In this document: piece by piece, positions 14,106 to 23,166 of the stretch | How the letters are laid out: each line of letters starts with the position of its first letter | How positions within the stretch are numbered: position 1 is the first letter of the stretch | Origin: Companilactobacillus pabuli | Lineage (GTDB): Bacteria > Bacillota > Bacilli > Lactobacillales > Lactobacillaceae | Length of the DNA: 64,000 nt | Direction of reading: 5' to 3' | Assembly (NCBI RefSeq): GCF_014058425.1 | Contig: NZ_CP049366.1 | Coordinates: 310,001-374,000, forward strand | The notes under the pieces: model-generated | The model's input: the letters and a program-made list of their open reading frames with translations, nothing else | Told to the model about the DNA's origin: nothing | Database searches by the model: none | Program-made: the position numbers and the translations under genes

Positions 14106-15977
14106 ATGAGAGAAAAATTTTTTCATAGGTCTTTTTATATCTGGTTGATAGTTTTGTTGTCAGTTAGTTTAGTTTTTGTTTTAGGTTCTACAAGAACAGT
14201 ATCTGCTGATATTAATAGCGCAGATGAACCAGAGGTTGGGACAGTAACTAATGATGATAGTGGACAAATTCCAGCTAAGTTATATTTAAATATATCTTAT
14301 AAGGGCAAGGTTATACAAAATGAACGAATAGAATGTGAATTAAGACCATATCAAAAAGATAATCTTGCTGATGGTCAAGAAGTGTCAATGGATAAGTTGT
14401 ATTCAAATGGATCTTATGAGCCTGTCGATGGACATTATAAACTTTCAGATGGATCTGAAGTTTTTCCTACAAATTCATATTATTTAAAATGGGATAGTGA
14501 AAAGAAGCAATTATATTTAACTGATAAAGATAATGAAATTTTTTCGTTTAGTAAAACGGGAAACTCTGAATCCATAATGCCCGTTCAATTTTCCAAAATA
14601 TCTATGGGCTTTTACTATTATGCCAGTAATAATGATGATTTAATTGGAACAGCTACGGCAACTGGGACGTTGGAAAATAATAAATTTACGATTGATGTTC
14701 CAGAGAAGCCAGAAAAATTTTCAAATTTAAATTATGATGCATATAGTGGGGATTATAACCTGTATAAGGGCAGTCCAATTAATTTAGACGGGAGTAATCT
14801 TAGTCTTTCGACGAGTGATGATAAGAATAATCCACATAATTATATTTTTTATCGGAATATCCATCTTTCAATACCTAATGTAGGTTTTTACCGGACAATT
14901 TATTTGAATGATATTGTTTATTCATCTAGAAAATATACGGTGCCATCAAATGCTACGACTTTTACTGGATACAATGAAAGTTCAAATGAAATTCCTAAAG
15001 ATGCTGAACTCTATGATACATATGCGGGATACTATATTAAGGACTTCACATTGGGTGGTGTTATTTCCGAAAAGGATGTTGCTGATCGTCTTTCTTTAAA
15101 AGATAATAAGATTTATGATTATGGGAATATTGACAGTGATACGTTTCTGACAAAGATATATAGTCAAAATCGTCTCTTTGGAATGTATTCTAATGGTTAC
15201 GTCACATTAGATTATTATTACCAAAGGAAAGATAATCCTAAAACCAGTTCACAAGATGTGCTATTGCATACAAACTTAGGTGATAAAATAGTTCGTGTTG
15301 AAGGAGATATTCCGTCTAAAGATATTAAAGTTGATGTTCCAGTTGTTGATGGTTATAAAAAGGGTTCTGTCACAGCATCTATTGATGAATCTGGAAAGAT
15401 AACTTTGAAAGATCCTGATGGAAATGTCAATGATGAAAAAAGTTTATATGATTATGTAAAGGGAACTGATGATTCTGGTTCATCATCAACTCCAACTAAA
15501 CCAGAACCAAGTATTCCATCTCATTCAAGTTCTTCAGTGCATAAAGTTGAACCAACTATTACTAAGAAGAATCAACTAGTATCAACTGCAATTTGTAAAG
15601 GCTATGTATCACTGTATAAGATTAGTGGTACCAATATTTCTAAGGTAACTGATCAAGCATTAAGTGCTTTTTCTGATTGGCAAAGTGATGAAATGGTTAC
15701 GATAAATGGAGAAAAATACTATCGAGTAGCTACAAACAAGTGGGTTAAAGACCAAAATGTATATGTTTACCAACCTTTAGATACGGTTGTAAAAACAAAA
15801 CAGAATTTGGTTTATATGAAAAATAATGAATTTAATAATATAACTAATCGAGCTTTAGCTGCTAATAGTAGTTGGAAGGTTGATCGTATTGCTTATTTAG
15901 AACGTGATAGTACTCCTTATTATCGTGTTTCGACCAATGAATTTGTTAGAAAAGATGATATAAATATTGGTAACTAA
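14106..15977 (+). CDS. Secreted surface protein with C-terminal SLAP domains
   Basis: Signal peptide (MREKFFHR, hydrophobic core, cleavage near VSA), a large unassigned exported region, then a segment beginning VLLHTNLGDKIVRVEGDIP that resembles MucBP/Ig-like surface repeats. A Ser/Pro linker (about residues 455-485) leads to two SLAP domains, which in lactobacilli bind the protein noncovalently to cell-wall polymers; the second half contains ALSAFSDWQSDEMVTINGEK and YRVATNKWV. There is no LPxTG. I use ATG 14106 because GGAGG lies seven bases upstream; the GTG at 14100 is inside that site. The sequence is AT-rich compared with the flanking housekeeping genes. Confidence 0.85.
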   Translation: MREKFFHRSFYIWLIVLLSVSLVFVLGSTRTVSADINSADEPEVGTVTNDDSGQIPAKLYLNISYKGKVIQNERIECELRPYQKDNLADGQEVSMDKLYSNGSYEPVDGHYKLSDGSEVFPTNSYYLKWDSEKKQLYLTDKDNEIFSFSKTGNSESIMPVQFSKISMGFYYYASNNDDLIGTATATGTLENNKFTIDVPEKPEKFSNLNYDAYSGDYNLYKGSPINLDGSNLSLSTSDDKNNPHNYIFYRNIHLSIPNVGFYRTIYLNDIVYSSRKYTVPSNATTFTGYNESSNEIPKDAELYDTYAGYYIKDFTLGGVISEKDVADRLSLKDNKIYDYGNIDSDTFLTKIYSQNRLFGMYSNGYVTLDYYYQRKDNPKTSSQDVLLHTNLGDKIVRVEGDIPSKDIKVDVPVVDGYKKGSVTASIDESGKITLKDPDGNVNDEKSLYDYVKGTDDSGSSSTPTKPEPSIPSHSSSSVHKVEPTITKKNQLVSTAICKGYVSLYKISGTNISKVTDQALSAFSDWQSDEMVTINGEKYYRVATNKWVKDQNVYVYQPLDTVVKTKQNLVYMKNNEFNNITNRALAANSSWKVDRIAYLERDSTPYYRVSTNEFVRKDDINIGN

Positions 15978-16021
15978 AAAATACGCTAGCATTGTCGATT
16001 TGACAATACTGGCGTATTTTT
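15978..16021. terminator. Bidirectional terminator between convergent genes
   Basis: Twenty-base arms (AAAAATACGC...TTGTC / GACAATACTGGCGTATTTTT) around a five-base loop. One G-T and one mismatched pair are present. A and T runs on the two sides serve the SLAP gene (+) and the permease gene (-). Confidence 0.88.
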
Positions 16022-16024
16022 GGA

Positions 16025-17362
16025 TTAAGCTCGCTTCTTGTTGAAATAGTGAATGTAATAGACTGGTAAACCTAACAAAGTAATTCCAATTCCCATGAAG
16101 GCTAATCCTGGTTGTCTAATCAAAGTAGAGATAATGATGTAAGCTCCACCAGCTAAGGCAATCAATGGCGGAATCGGATAGAAATTAATCTTGTAAGGAC
16201 GTTCCAATTCTGGTTCGTTGCGACGTAAAATGAATACTCCAATGAACATCATCATTGAGAAAATCCACATCACGAAAACTAACATATCGGTCAAATAATC
16301 AAAACTACCCATGAAAATCATCGCAATAGCAATAATAGTTTGAATCAAGCCTGCATTTGCTGGTACACGAGAGTTTTTAGTCAATTTACCAAAGAACTTT
16401 GGAAAGACGATTTCATCATCAGTTCCCAAAACATAACTAACACGTGGGCCTGTCATAGTGTAGCCATTAACAGAACCAAAGACAGAAATTAAAATACCAA
16501 TTGTAACGATTTTTCCACCGATATCACCGAAAATTCTAATAGCAGCTTCAGAAGCCGCATTTTGGTTTCCAGGGATGAGATGGAAAGGTAAGAATTTGAT
16601 AAAGACAAAGCTGATTGAAACGTAGATTAATGTAATTAAGAATAAACCAACGATAATTGATCTGGATAAGTCTTTTTCTGGACGCTTCATTTCACCGGCC
16701 AAGTTACCAACGTTCATCCAACCGTCAAAGGCAAACATTGTTGCTAACAGTCCACCACCTAATGATGACCAGAAGTTAGCGTGCGTTCCTGAATTGATTG
16801 GAAAAAGTGAAACTGCATGCGTTGATGGTGTAAATAAACCAACAATGATAATCAAAGCAATTGGAACTAATTTGGCAATTAAAGAAATTGATTGAATACT
16901 TCCACCAACTTTGGCACCTAACAAATTAACTAAGTATAAGAAAATTGCCAATATAATAGCGATTGGAATTTGCCAACTGCTAGGAAGATTCAAAAGATTC
17001 ATAACTTGTGTTGCAAAGATAATCGATAATGCGGAAATCCCTGCAGGATAGTAAATAACTGATTGAGCCCAAGCTAAAAGAAATGCTGGAACTTTACCAT
17101 AGATATATTCAATATATTTATAAATACCACCAGCAACGGGTAACGCGGAGGCAAGTTCCGCAACTGTCAAACCAGCGTTGATCGTAATGAAACCAGCTAA
17201 TAGCCAGACTAATATCGTCAAACTAGAAGAGCCAGTAGCCGTTGTAACGCTAGAAATCTTGAAGAAAACTCCACCACCGATAACCAAACCCATAACGGTA
17301 GATAATGCTGGAAAGAAACCTAGATCCCTCTTGAGGCTAAATTTATCTGTTTCGTCGTTCAT
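16025..17362 (-). CDS. APC-superfamily amino acid permease (SteT/LAT-like)
   Basis: Twelve-TM amino-acid transporter or exchanger. The N-terminal motif GLVIGGGVFFKIS in TM1 and the conserved ASALPVAGGIYKYIEY loop identify the family; similarity in layout to the serine/threonine exchanger SteT is suggestive only. I place the start at ATG 17362 (MNDETDKFSLKRDLGF); a TTG 24 bases upstream lies in the region that supplies GAGGGGAG. It is divergent from the oxidoreductase gene. Confidence 0.85.
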   Translation of the reverse strand: MNDETDKFSLKRDLGFFPALSTVMGLVIGGGVFFKISSVTTATGSSSLTILVWLLAGFITINAGLTVAELASALPVAGGIYKYIEYIYGKVPAFLLAWAQSVIYYPAGISALSIIFATQVMNLLNLPSSWQIPIAIILAIFLYLVNLLGAKVGGSIQSISLIAKLVPIALIIIVGLFTPSTHAVSLFPINSGTHANFWSSLGGGLLATMFAFDGWMNVGNLAGEMKRPEKDLSRSIIVGLFLITLIYVSISFVFIKFLPFHLIPGNQNAASEAAIRIFGDIGGKIVTIGILISVFGSVNGYTMTGPRVSYVLGTDDEIVFPKFFGKLTKNSRVPANAGLIQTIIAIAMIFMGSFDYLTDMLVFVMWIFSMMMFIGVFILRRNEPELERPYKINFYPIPPLIALAGGAYIIISTLIRQPGLAFMGIGITLLGLPVYYIHYFNKKRA

Positions 17363-17487
17363 AAGTGAAAAATGTACTCCCCTCAAATGGTTAAAATAAA
17401 ATTATATACCATATTGTTAATACTACGAAACTTTTTTTATGGTAATTACGCTTACATATAAGTAAAATTGAACTTAGAGGTGATTTT

Positions 17488-18483
17488 ATGATTAGTTTAG
17501 GAATAATAGGAACAAATTGGATCACAGAACAATTTATTAAGGCAGTGGATGAGACGAAGACTTTCGAGTTAACACACGTTTACTCAAGAACAATTGAGAA
17601 GGCTCAGAGTTTCGTTGCTGATTTAAAAAAGCAAAACATCGATATGAGTACTGACTTGAATGACTTTTTCAAGAAAGATTTTGATACAGTTTACATTGCA
17701 TCTCCAAATGCTTTGCACTTCAGTCAGGCCAAGTTAGCTATCGAAAATAATAAGAACGTGATTGTGGAAAAACCAAGTACTTCTAACATTCAAGAGTTCA
17801 GTGTTTTGGAAAAGCTGGCTCAAGAAAAGGGTGTTTATATATTTGAAGCTGCTAGACACATTCACGAACCAATTTTTAAGAAGATTGAAGAAATCGTCAA
17901 TAAACATCGTGATGAACTCAGTGGAGCTACATTTTCATATATGAAATATTCGAGTCGTTATGACGCCTATTTAGCGGGTAAGAACCCTAATATTTTTACA
18001 ACTAAATTCTCAGGTGGCGCTTTATATGATTTAGGAGTTTACACGATTTATGATGCGGTTGTCTTATTTGGTCAACCAGAAAAAGTCGAATATAGTGCTG
18101 AATTTCTCAGTTCAGGTATCGATGGCAGCGGTAGTTTGACTTTGAAATATCCAAACTTTGACGTCAATATTATTATCGGTAAGACGAAGAATTCTTACAT
18201 GTCATCCGAAATTTACTTTGGACGTGATACCTTAGTCTTAGATAACGGTGGAGATATCCATCATCTTGACTGGGCTGACGACAATAAGAACGTTACCGAT
18301 ATACCAACTGTTAAGAGTCAAAATCCTATGGATTCTGAAGCAAGAGAATTTGCTAGAATTATGTTGGAAAAAGATACGGCTACTTATGATAAACTGTTAG
18401 GATACGCTAGAATAGTAAACAGAGTTCTAGAACAAGCAAGAACAAGCGCAGGACTTGTTTTTGAAGCAGATGAGGAAAACTAA
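17488..18483 (+). CDS. Gfo/Idh/MocA family oxidoreductase
   Basis: NAD(P)-dependent dehydrogenase. N-terminal Rossmann fold (LGIIGTNWITEQFI) and the family EKP motif (VIVEKPSTSN near residue 93), then the C-terminal alpha/beta domain. At 331 residues it is normal for the family. GAGGTGA precedes the ATG. The substrate cannot be inferred. The following helicase gene starts one base after the stop codon, so the two are co-transcribed. Confidence 0.88.
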   Translation: MISLGIIGTNWITEQFIKAVDETKTFELTHVYSRTIEKAQSFVADLKKQNIDMSTDLNDFFKKDFDTVYIASPNALHFSQAKLAIENNKNVIVEKPSTSNIQEFSVLEKLAQEKGVYIFEAARHIHEPIFKKIEEIVNKHRDELSGATFSYMKYSSRYDAYLAGKNPNIFTTKFSGGALYDLGVYTIYDAVVLFGQPEKVEYSAEFLSSGIDGSGSLTLKYPNFDVNIIIGKTKNSYMSSEIYFGRDTLVLDNGGDIHHLDWADDNKNVTDIPTVKSQNPMDSEAREFARIMLEKDTATYDKLLGYARIVNRVLEQARTSAGLVFEADEEN

Positions 18484-18484
18484 A

Positions 18485-19717
18485 TTGGAAATACCAAAAT
18501 TATATCAAGCTTATTTTAAGCAAAATCATTTTGAAACTTTGACGAAGATTCAAGATGCAGTCTACATGCCTTTTAAAGAAGGTAAGGATTTAGTCGCCAT
18601 GGCACCAACTGGATCTGGTAAAACATTAGGATTCGTTATGCCAATGATTGAGACACTCGTGCCAAAGGATGGTTTGCAAGTGTTGATCTTGGAACCTTCA
18701 CAAGAATTAGCTATGCAAGTTAGAGATGTCATCCAACCATTAGCTAAATTAGTTGACTGTAAAGTCCAAGCTTTGACTGGTGGAGCCAATCCTACTCGTC
18801 AATTGAAGAAATTGAAGGAAAAACCAGAAATTATCGTCGCTACTTTAGGTCGTTTGAATGAATTAACTGAGACCAGAAAAGTTAAACTCGGTAATTTAAA
18901 TACAGTTATCGTCGATGAAGCTGATGAAATGTTGAACGAAAGCAAGCTAGAAAGTGTTAGAAAAACTATTTCACAAATGCCAGCTGATGTACAAATGACT
19001 TTCTTCTCGGCTACTGGCAACGATATTTTCCAAGACATGCACAAGTGGTTTGGTCAAGATTTCTTAGTTATTGATCAAAGAAATGACACTAGTTATACAG
19101 CTGGAATCAAGCATTATTTTGTTGATGCTAACAGTGAATTTATCAAAAATGCGATGTTACGTGAATTAGCTCATGATAAGAAATTCTTAGGAATTGTCTT
19201 CTTTAATAATTCTCGTTCATTGCACAAAGCTATCAGTGATATGAATCATGACAAGACTAATTTCGTAACGTTAGATAGCAAGATGTCCTCACAACAAAGA
19301 AAGACGGCTATCCAATTGTTCTCTAACAAGCGCGTTAACTTGTTATTGACGACTGATGTGGCCGCTCGTGGAATGGATATTGATGATGTTAATACGATCG
19401 TCAACTACATGATTCCTCGTGATAATAGTGAGTATGTTCACCGTGCTGGTCGTACTGGAAGAATGGGTAAGAGCGGTAATGTGATTACTTTTGGTAACAG
19501 TCATGATATGAGAAACTTACAAGACATCGTTGATGTAACGCTTAAAAAAGTCTACATTGACCATGAGGGCAAGCTTACTAAGCAGCCAACTTTTGATAAA
19601 AAGAAGCGCTATAACGCTAAAAATAAATCAAAAAATGTTTCAAAACCTAAGAAACGTTTGCGTGATCAAAAGAATAAAGGTAAACGTAAATTTCATAAAA
19701 ATGAAGAATCAAACTAA
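18485..19717 (+). CDS. DEAD-box ATP-dependent RNA helicase
   Basis: RNA helicase with Q motif region (FETLTKIQDAVY), motif I APTGSGKT, PSQELAMQV, motif II VDEADEM, motif III FFSATG, TTDVAARGMDID and HRAGRTGRMG, then a lysine/arginine-rich tail of about 40 residues typical of RNA-binding helicases of the CshB/YfmL kind. I choose the TTG at 18485 because GAGGA ends eight bases upstream. The alternatives at 18455 and 18470 overlap the previous gene. Confidence 0.9.
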   Translation: MEIPKLYQAYFKQNHFETLTKIQDAVYMPFKEGKDLVAMAPTGSGKTLGFVMPMIETLVPKDGLQVLILEPSQELAMQVRDVIQPLAKLVDCKVQALTGGANPTRQLKKLKEKPEIIVATLGRLNELTETRKVKLGNLNTVIVDEADEMLNESKLESVRKTISQMPADVQMTFFSATGNDIFQDMHKWFGQDFLVIDQRNDTSYTAGIKHYFVDANSEFIKNAMLRELAHDKKFLGIVFFNNSRSLHKAISDMNHDKTNFVTLDSKMSSQQRKTAIQLFSNKRVNLLLTTDVAARGMDIDDVNTIVNYMIPRDNSEYVHRAGRTGRMGKSGNVITFGNSHDMRNLQDIVDVTLKKVYIDHEGKLTKQPTFDKKKRYNAKNKSKNVSKPKKRLRDQKNKGKRKFHKNEESN

Positions 19718-19763
19718 GTTAGAATCTACACACTTTTTGCGTTAAAATAAAAAGTGTGTTTAT

Positions 19764-19837
19764 GGTCCCTTGGCCCAGTTGGATAGAGCAACTGCCTCCT
19801 AAGCAGTAGGTCCCCGGTTCGATCCCGGGAGGGATCA
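19764..19837 (+). tRNA. tRNA-Arg (anticodon CCT)
   Basis: A full cloverleaf: acceptor GGTCCCT/AGGGATC with one G-T pair, a D arm GCCC/GAGC with one mismatch, anticodon stem ACTGC/GCAGT with loop CTCCTAA (anticodon CCT at 19798-19800, reading AGG), and T arm CCCGG-TTCGATC-CCGGG. The 3' CCA is not encoded. A hairpin of ACACACTTTTT/AAAAAGTGTGT lies just upstream (19728-19759). Confidence 0.96.
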
Positions 19838-19856
19838 TTATCAAGTGATAAGTGAA

Positions 19857-19903
19857 CAAAAATAGAGTCATAAATGTTGGGTAAACATTGTGGCTCTATT
19901 TTT
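19857..19903 (+). terminator. Terminator after tRNA-Arg
   Basis: Long hairpin with AAAATAGAGTC on the left and GGCTCTATTTTT on the right, ending in a T-run, between the tRNA and the thioesterase gene. Confidence 0.8.
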
Positions 19904-19922
19904 ATAAATTAAGGAGGAAACC

Positions 19923-20426
19923 ATGCAAAACTTAAAATGTAGCGATACTTTATCAATTAGCAATCATCGTGTCTTTTCATCTGATTTAAATGAACACAAT
20001 ACTGTCTTTGGTGGTAAGACTTTGATGACGATTGACGACAACTCATCGATTGCGGCATCACGAATTGCCAGAATCGAGACCGTTACAGCATCAATTGATC
20101 AAGTTAATTTTATTTTGCCATTCGGTTTGCAAGATTCGATGTGTACAGAATCTTACGTATCTGGTGTTGGTAGTCGCTCAATCGAAGTTTTCACTAAAAT
20201 AATTGGTGAACATTTGAAGACAGGGAAGAGATTTCTTGGATTGACTTGTTTTTCAACTTTTGTCGTAACGGACAAGAATATCGTTTTACCAAATATCGTA
20301 CCTGATAATGATGAGGCGGAATACGTTTGCAGTGGCTATCAAGAACGTCAATCACAGCGTCTAAAGAAATTGTTAGAACAAGAGAAATTTAATCAAAATA
20401 TCAGTCTGAAATTTCCTTGGCAATAA
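19923..20426 (+). CDS. Acyl-CoA thioesterase (hotdog fold, YkhA-like)
   Basis: Single hotdog-domain thioesterase that hydrolyses acyl-CoA. Family features: a DLNEHNTVFGGKTLMTIDD segment near residue 21 carrying the substrate and active-site loop, and a VDQVNF-like strand (ASIDQVNFILP). At 167 residues it matches cytosolic YkhA-type enzymes. AAGGAGG precedes the ATG by six bases. It is a monocistronic gene after a terminator. Confidence 0.87.
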   Translation: MQNLKCSDTLSISNHRVFSSDLNEHNTVFGGKTLMTIDDNSSIAASRIARIETVTASIDQVNFILPFGLQDSMCTESYVSGVGSRSIEVFTKIIGEHLKTGKRFLGLTCFSTFVVTDKNIVLPNIVPDNDEAEYVCSGYQERQSQRLKKLLEQEKFNQNISLKFPWQ

Positions 20427-20507
20427 GCTTTTCCTGAGTTAGAAATCTTGTAATATTCCAGTTTGGTATATAATTATATATATAACAAATTAAGGAGAGG
20501 CGATTAG

Positions 20508-21650
20508 TTGAAGCAACAAAAATCTAAATTACAAGATGTCAGTCAGGGTGATATTCATAATTATGATTCAATTTTGAAGTATTTTAATGATGAGCCAGCT
20601 ATTCAAAACAAAAAATCGGTTTACCATTCGATAACGTTTGTAACAACCGGAATAATTGAATTTGACGGTGGACAGACGACGATGTTACATTTAGGTACTT
20701 TGTTGAGTCAAAAGGGTTATGAGGTTTATTACTTGAGTTACGTTCCACAATCACAAGAAGAGATGGAGCGTAACGCTGAAGCTAATTATGAAAACTATCA
20801 AGGTACTTGCTTGAGTTATGAACATTTGGATACTCATCAATCAGATATATGGTTTGCCACTTTATGGGAATCTGCTTACGTAATTAAAAATAAGCCTGGT
20901 TATAAAATGTATTTTGTTCAAGATTATGAACCATACTTTTATCCTTATGGTGATCGTTATCAATTGGCTAAAAAATCGTATAATTTAGGCTTGCACATGA
21001 TTTCTTTAGGACCTTGGTGTGCCAAGATGATTGAAGAAAATTGTCCTAATCACGGTAAAATTGATCAAATAACATTCCCAGTTGATTTGGCCAATTATCC
21101 ATTTAAAAAACGAAATTTTGATAAATATGAGAGCAAGAAAACGTTTGATTTAGCTGTTTATACTAAGTGGGACAGTCCTAGACGTGCTCCCATCAATTTA
21201 CAGATGGTATTGAAAAATACTGAACGATTATTGGAAGAAAAAGATGGTATTCGATTAAGAATCCATTATTTTGGTTCGACTAAAGATAAGAAGTTTATTA
21301 ATGGTGAGAACTTAGGTAAATTAAGTAAAGCTGAAATGAACGATTTGTATAGAAAATGCGATTTTGGTATTGCGCCTTCAATGACAAACTTTTCATTAGT
21401 ACCATTCGAAATGATGAGTACTGGTTTGCCATTTATTGATTTCAAAGAAGGAACCGGAAAGTATTTTATTCCTAATGAATTTTCTTTCAGTGTTGCCATG
21501 GATGAAAAAGCTTTAGTTGATTTGTTTATGACTGTTAAGGAGCATGTAAATTATTTGAAAGAAAATAATGATAAAACTCAACAGTTCTTGCAGACAATCC
21601 AATGGACGCACACATTAAATGATTTTGTAAAAATAATTGAAAATATTTAA
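20508..21650 (+). CDS. Glycosyltransferase (GT4/WsaF-like)
   Basis: Predicted GT-B glycosyltransferase with a family-4-like C-terminal nucleotide-sugar domain (CDFGIAPSMTNFSLVPFEMMSTGLPFI) and an N-terminal domain resembling rhamnosyltransferase WsaF. No signal or TM segments. Donor and acceptor are unknown; a cell-wall polysaccharide role is inferred. The start is TTG, with AAGGAGAGG eight bases before it. An insertion sequence begins 12 bp after the stop. Confidence 0.78.
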   Translation: MKQQKSKLQDVSQGDIHNYDSILKYFNDEPAIQNKKSVYHSITFVTTGIIEFDGGQTTMLHLGTLLSQKGYEVYYLSYVPQSQEEMERNAEANYENYQGTCLSYEHLDTHQSDIWFATLWESAYVIKNKPGYKMYFVQDYEPYFYPYGDRYQLAKKSYNLGLHMISLGPWCAKMIEENCPNHGKIDQITFPVDLANYPFKKRNFDKYESKKTFDLAVYTKWDSPRRAPINLQMVLKNTERLLEEKDGIRLRIHYFGSTKDKKFINGENLGKLSKAEMNDLYRKCDFGIAPSMTNFSLVPFEMMSTGLPFIDFKEGTGKYFIPNEFSFSVAMDEKALVDLFMTVKEHVNYLKENNDKTQQFLQTIQWTHTLNDFVKIIENI

Positions 21651-21691
21651 GTAAAATAAAAAGGCTCTTTGTCAAATCGTATTGATGAATG

Positions 21692-21734
21692 ATTTTGAGC
21701 TCATTGAGCATCCTCATCAAGGATGCTCTTTTTC
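21692..21734. terminator. Hairpin at left IS end
   Basis: Stem GAGCATCC / GGATGCTC with a seven-base loop followed by TTTTT. It would terminate transcription from the upstream glycosyltransferase gene into the IS; it may belong to the element. Confidence 0.65.
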
Positions 21735-22987
21735 TATGCACAAATCAGTCTTATTCTTTTAATAAAGTGTTCAAGATTTCTAAAGCCATAAGAATTTCTT
21801 TTTAGTTTCTTTATCTTTCCAATGGTGCCCTCTAGAGGGCCATTGGAATATGGCAATAAGCAACTATTTTTCACATAATCTATGTTTTTTCGTAACGTTG
21901 TAATGGCTGTATCCATTGCAGTTCCATTTCTTTTATATCCAGAAGTAGTTTCCTGAAGTAGATTTATGTCATGATATCTTATTGATCTTTGAATACTCTG
22001 ATAAGTACCATAAGCTTCCTTGAAAATTGGTATTTCATCAGTAGCTATATCGATGACATTTTGAATAGTCGTAAATTCATTTATGCCGACAATAAATTTT
22101 ATATGAGTATCGTCTACATCTTCCTCTGGAAGATGATATAGACGCCAATCAGATTTCATTGCTTTATATATACGAGATTTTTTATCAGGCAATTTTTTTA
22201 AAGAATTGATACGTACTTGATCCAAGGCTCTACTACAAAGTTGAACTATATGAAACCTATCTACGACAATGCGAGCATTGGGGAATATACGATGAACGAC
22301 TAATTGATAGTTGGCATTTAAGTCGATTGATACGGTTTTTACAGCTTGTCGTTCCGATAAGCTGTAATTATTTATAAAGTGTTCAGTTATTGTTTTAGAC
22401 AGTCTGTCATGTATCAATTCGACCAATCGATGCGTATCCGCATCGATGGCGATAAATGTAAAAATATTTTTTACGGATCTAAACTCATCAAAACAAAGAT
22501 TTTCTGGCAAATGCGCACATCTATTAGGAATTTTGGTATTACTATATAAAATCCTACTTACAGTATTGGCTGAAATACCGATGACTTTAGCTATTGATGA
22601 CAGAGTAAATGATTCTTTAGCCATGGAAAAGATTCTATTCTTAATCTGTTTGGTCATAGTATGATTTTTTATCAATAGATCACTGTGGGCACCGCAGGTG
22701 CTTCCACAGTTCCTACACAGGAATCGTTGCTTTCTTAGTACTAGGTGGTACTCGATACCATTAAAGCTAGCTAATCTTGCATTAGTGGTTCTTTTACCAT
22801 TTTTAACTAGTGTATTCATTCCACATTGAGGGCACCTATATAAAGAATAAGATAGTTCAGCATTCACTATTTTAATGTGTTTTATAACGCCACGTTTTTT
22901 TATCTTGGCATCCTTTACTGAAACATTTTTTATATTATTGTCTTTTATGTCTAGTGCACATAGTATAGAATTGTCTTGGGACATCAT
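21734..22987 (-). CDS. ISL3-family transposase
   Basis: DDE transposase of the ISL3 group, 417 residues and apparently intact. An N-terminal zinc ribbon (CPQCG near residue 54 and CRNCG near 94) is followed by a helix-turn-helix (SSIAKVIGISANTVSRIL). The RNase-H-like catalytic core holds aspartates in FIAIDADTHRLVEL and VSIDLNANY, and RIVVDRFHIVQ. A C-terminal segment has NGPLEGTIGKIKKLKRNS, typical of the family. Confidence 0.93.
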   Translation of the reverse strand: MMSQDNSILCALDIKDNNIKNVSVKDAKIKKRGVIKHIKIVNAELSYSLYRCPQCGMNTLVKNGKRTTNARLASFNGIEYHLVLRKQRFLCRNCGSTCGAHSDLLIKNHTMTKQIKNRIFSMAKESFTLSSIAKVIGISANTVSRILYSNTKIPNRCAHLPENLCFDEFRSVKNIFTFIAIDADTHRLVELIHDRLSKTITEHFINNYSLSERQAVKTVSIDLNANYQLVVHRIFPNARIVVDRFHIVQLCSRALDQVRINSLKKLPDKKSRIYKAMKSDWRLYHLPEEDVDDTHIKFIVGINEFTTIQNVIDIATDEIPIFKEAYGTYQSIQRSIRYHDINLLQETTSGYKRNGTAMDTAITTLRKNIDYVKNSCLLPYSNGPLEGTIGKIKKLKRNSYGFRNLEHFIKRIRLICA

Positions 22988-23069
22988 TGTTCACTCCTGT
23001 TTGATTTGGTTTGGTCGCTTAAATCTTAACACGAGAACAGTGATGTTCTTTTTTTATTTCAAAGAGTAT

Positions 23070-23155
23070 AAAAAAACTGGTATTGATTGTTCATCAATAC
23101 CAGAAAGTTTAGAACCAATAAAAAGACCAGAAGTCATATGATTTCTGGTCTTTTT
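23070..23155 (-). terminator. Two tandem terminators for the SLAP protein gene
   Basis: Hairpin 1 (23120-23155) has arms AAAAAGACCAGAA/TTTCTGGTCTTTTT. Hairpin 2 (23070-23103) has arms CTGGTATTGAT/ATCAATACCAG and reads into seven Ts on the - strand. Together they separate the surface-protein gene from the downstream transposase. Confidence 0.78.
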
Positions 23156-23166
23156 GATATAAGAGA

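Larger units (their letters stand above)
21663..23068 (-). mobile_element. ISL3-family insertion sequence
   Basis: A single transposase gene flanked by short related ends: GGCTCTTTG at the left and CAAAGAG at the right. The inverted similarity is limited to about eight bases, so the right boundary is approximate. The flanking AT-rich octamers (AATAAAAA and TAAAAAAA) are similar but not a clean 8-bp duplication. It is inserted between a glycosyltransferase gene and a SLAP surface-protein gene. Confidence 0.78.

Noticed and set aside
19728-19759. Intrinsic terminator between the helicase gene and tRNA-Arg
   Set aside because: The hairpin ACACACTTTTT/AAAAAGTGTGT is clear but lacks a proper T-run in either direction, so read-through into the tRNA is likely.
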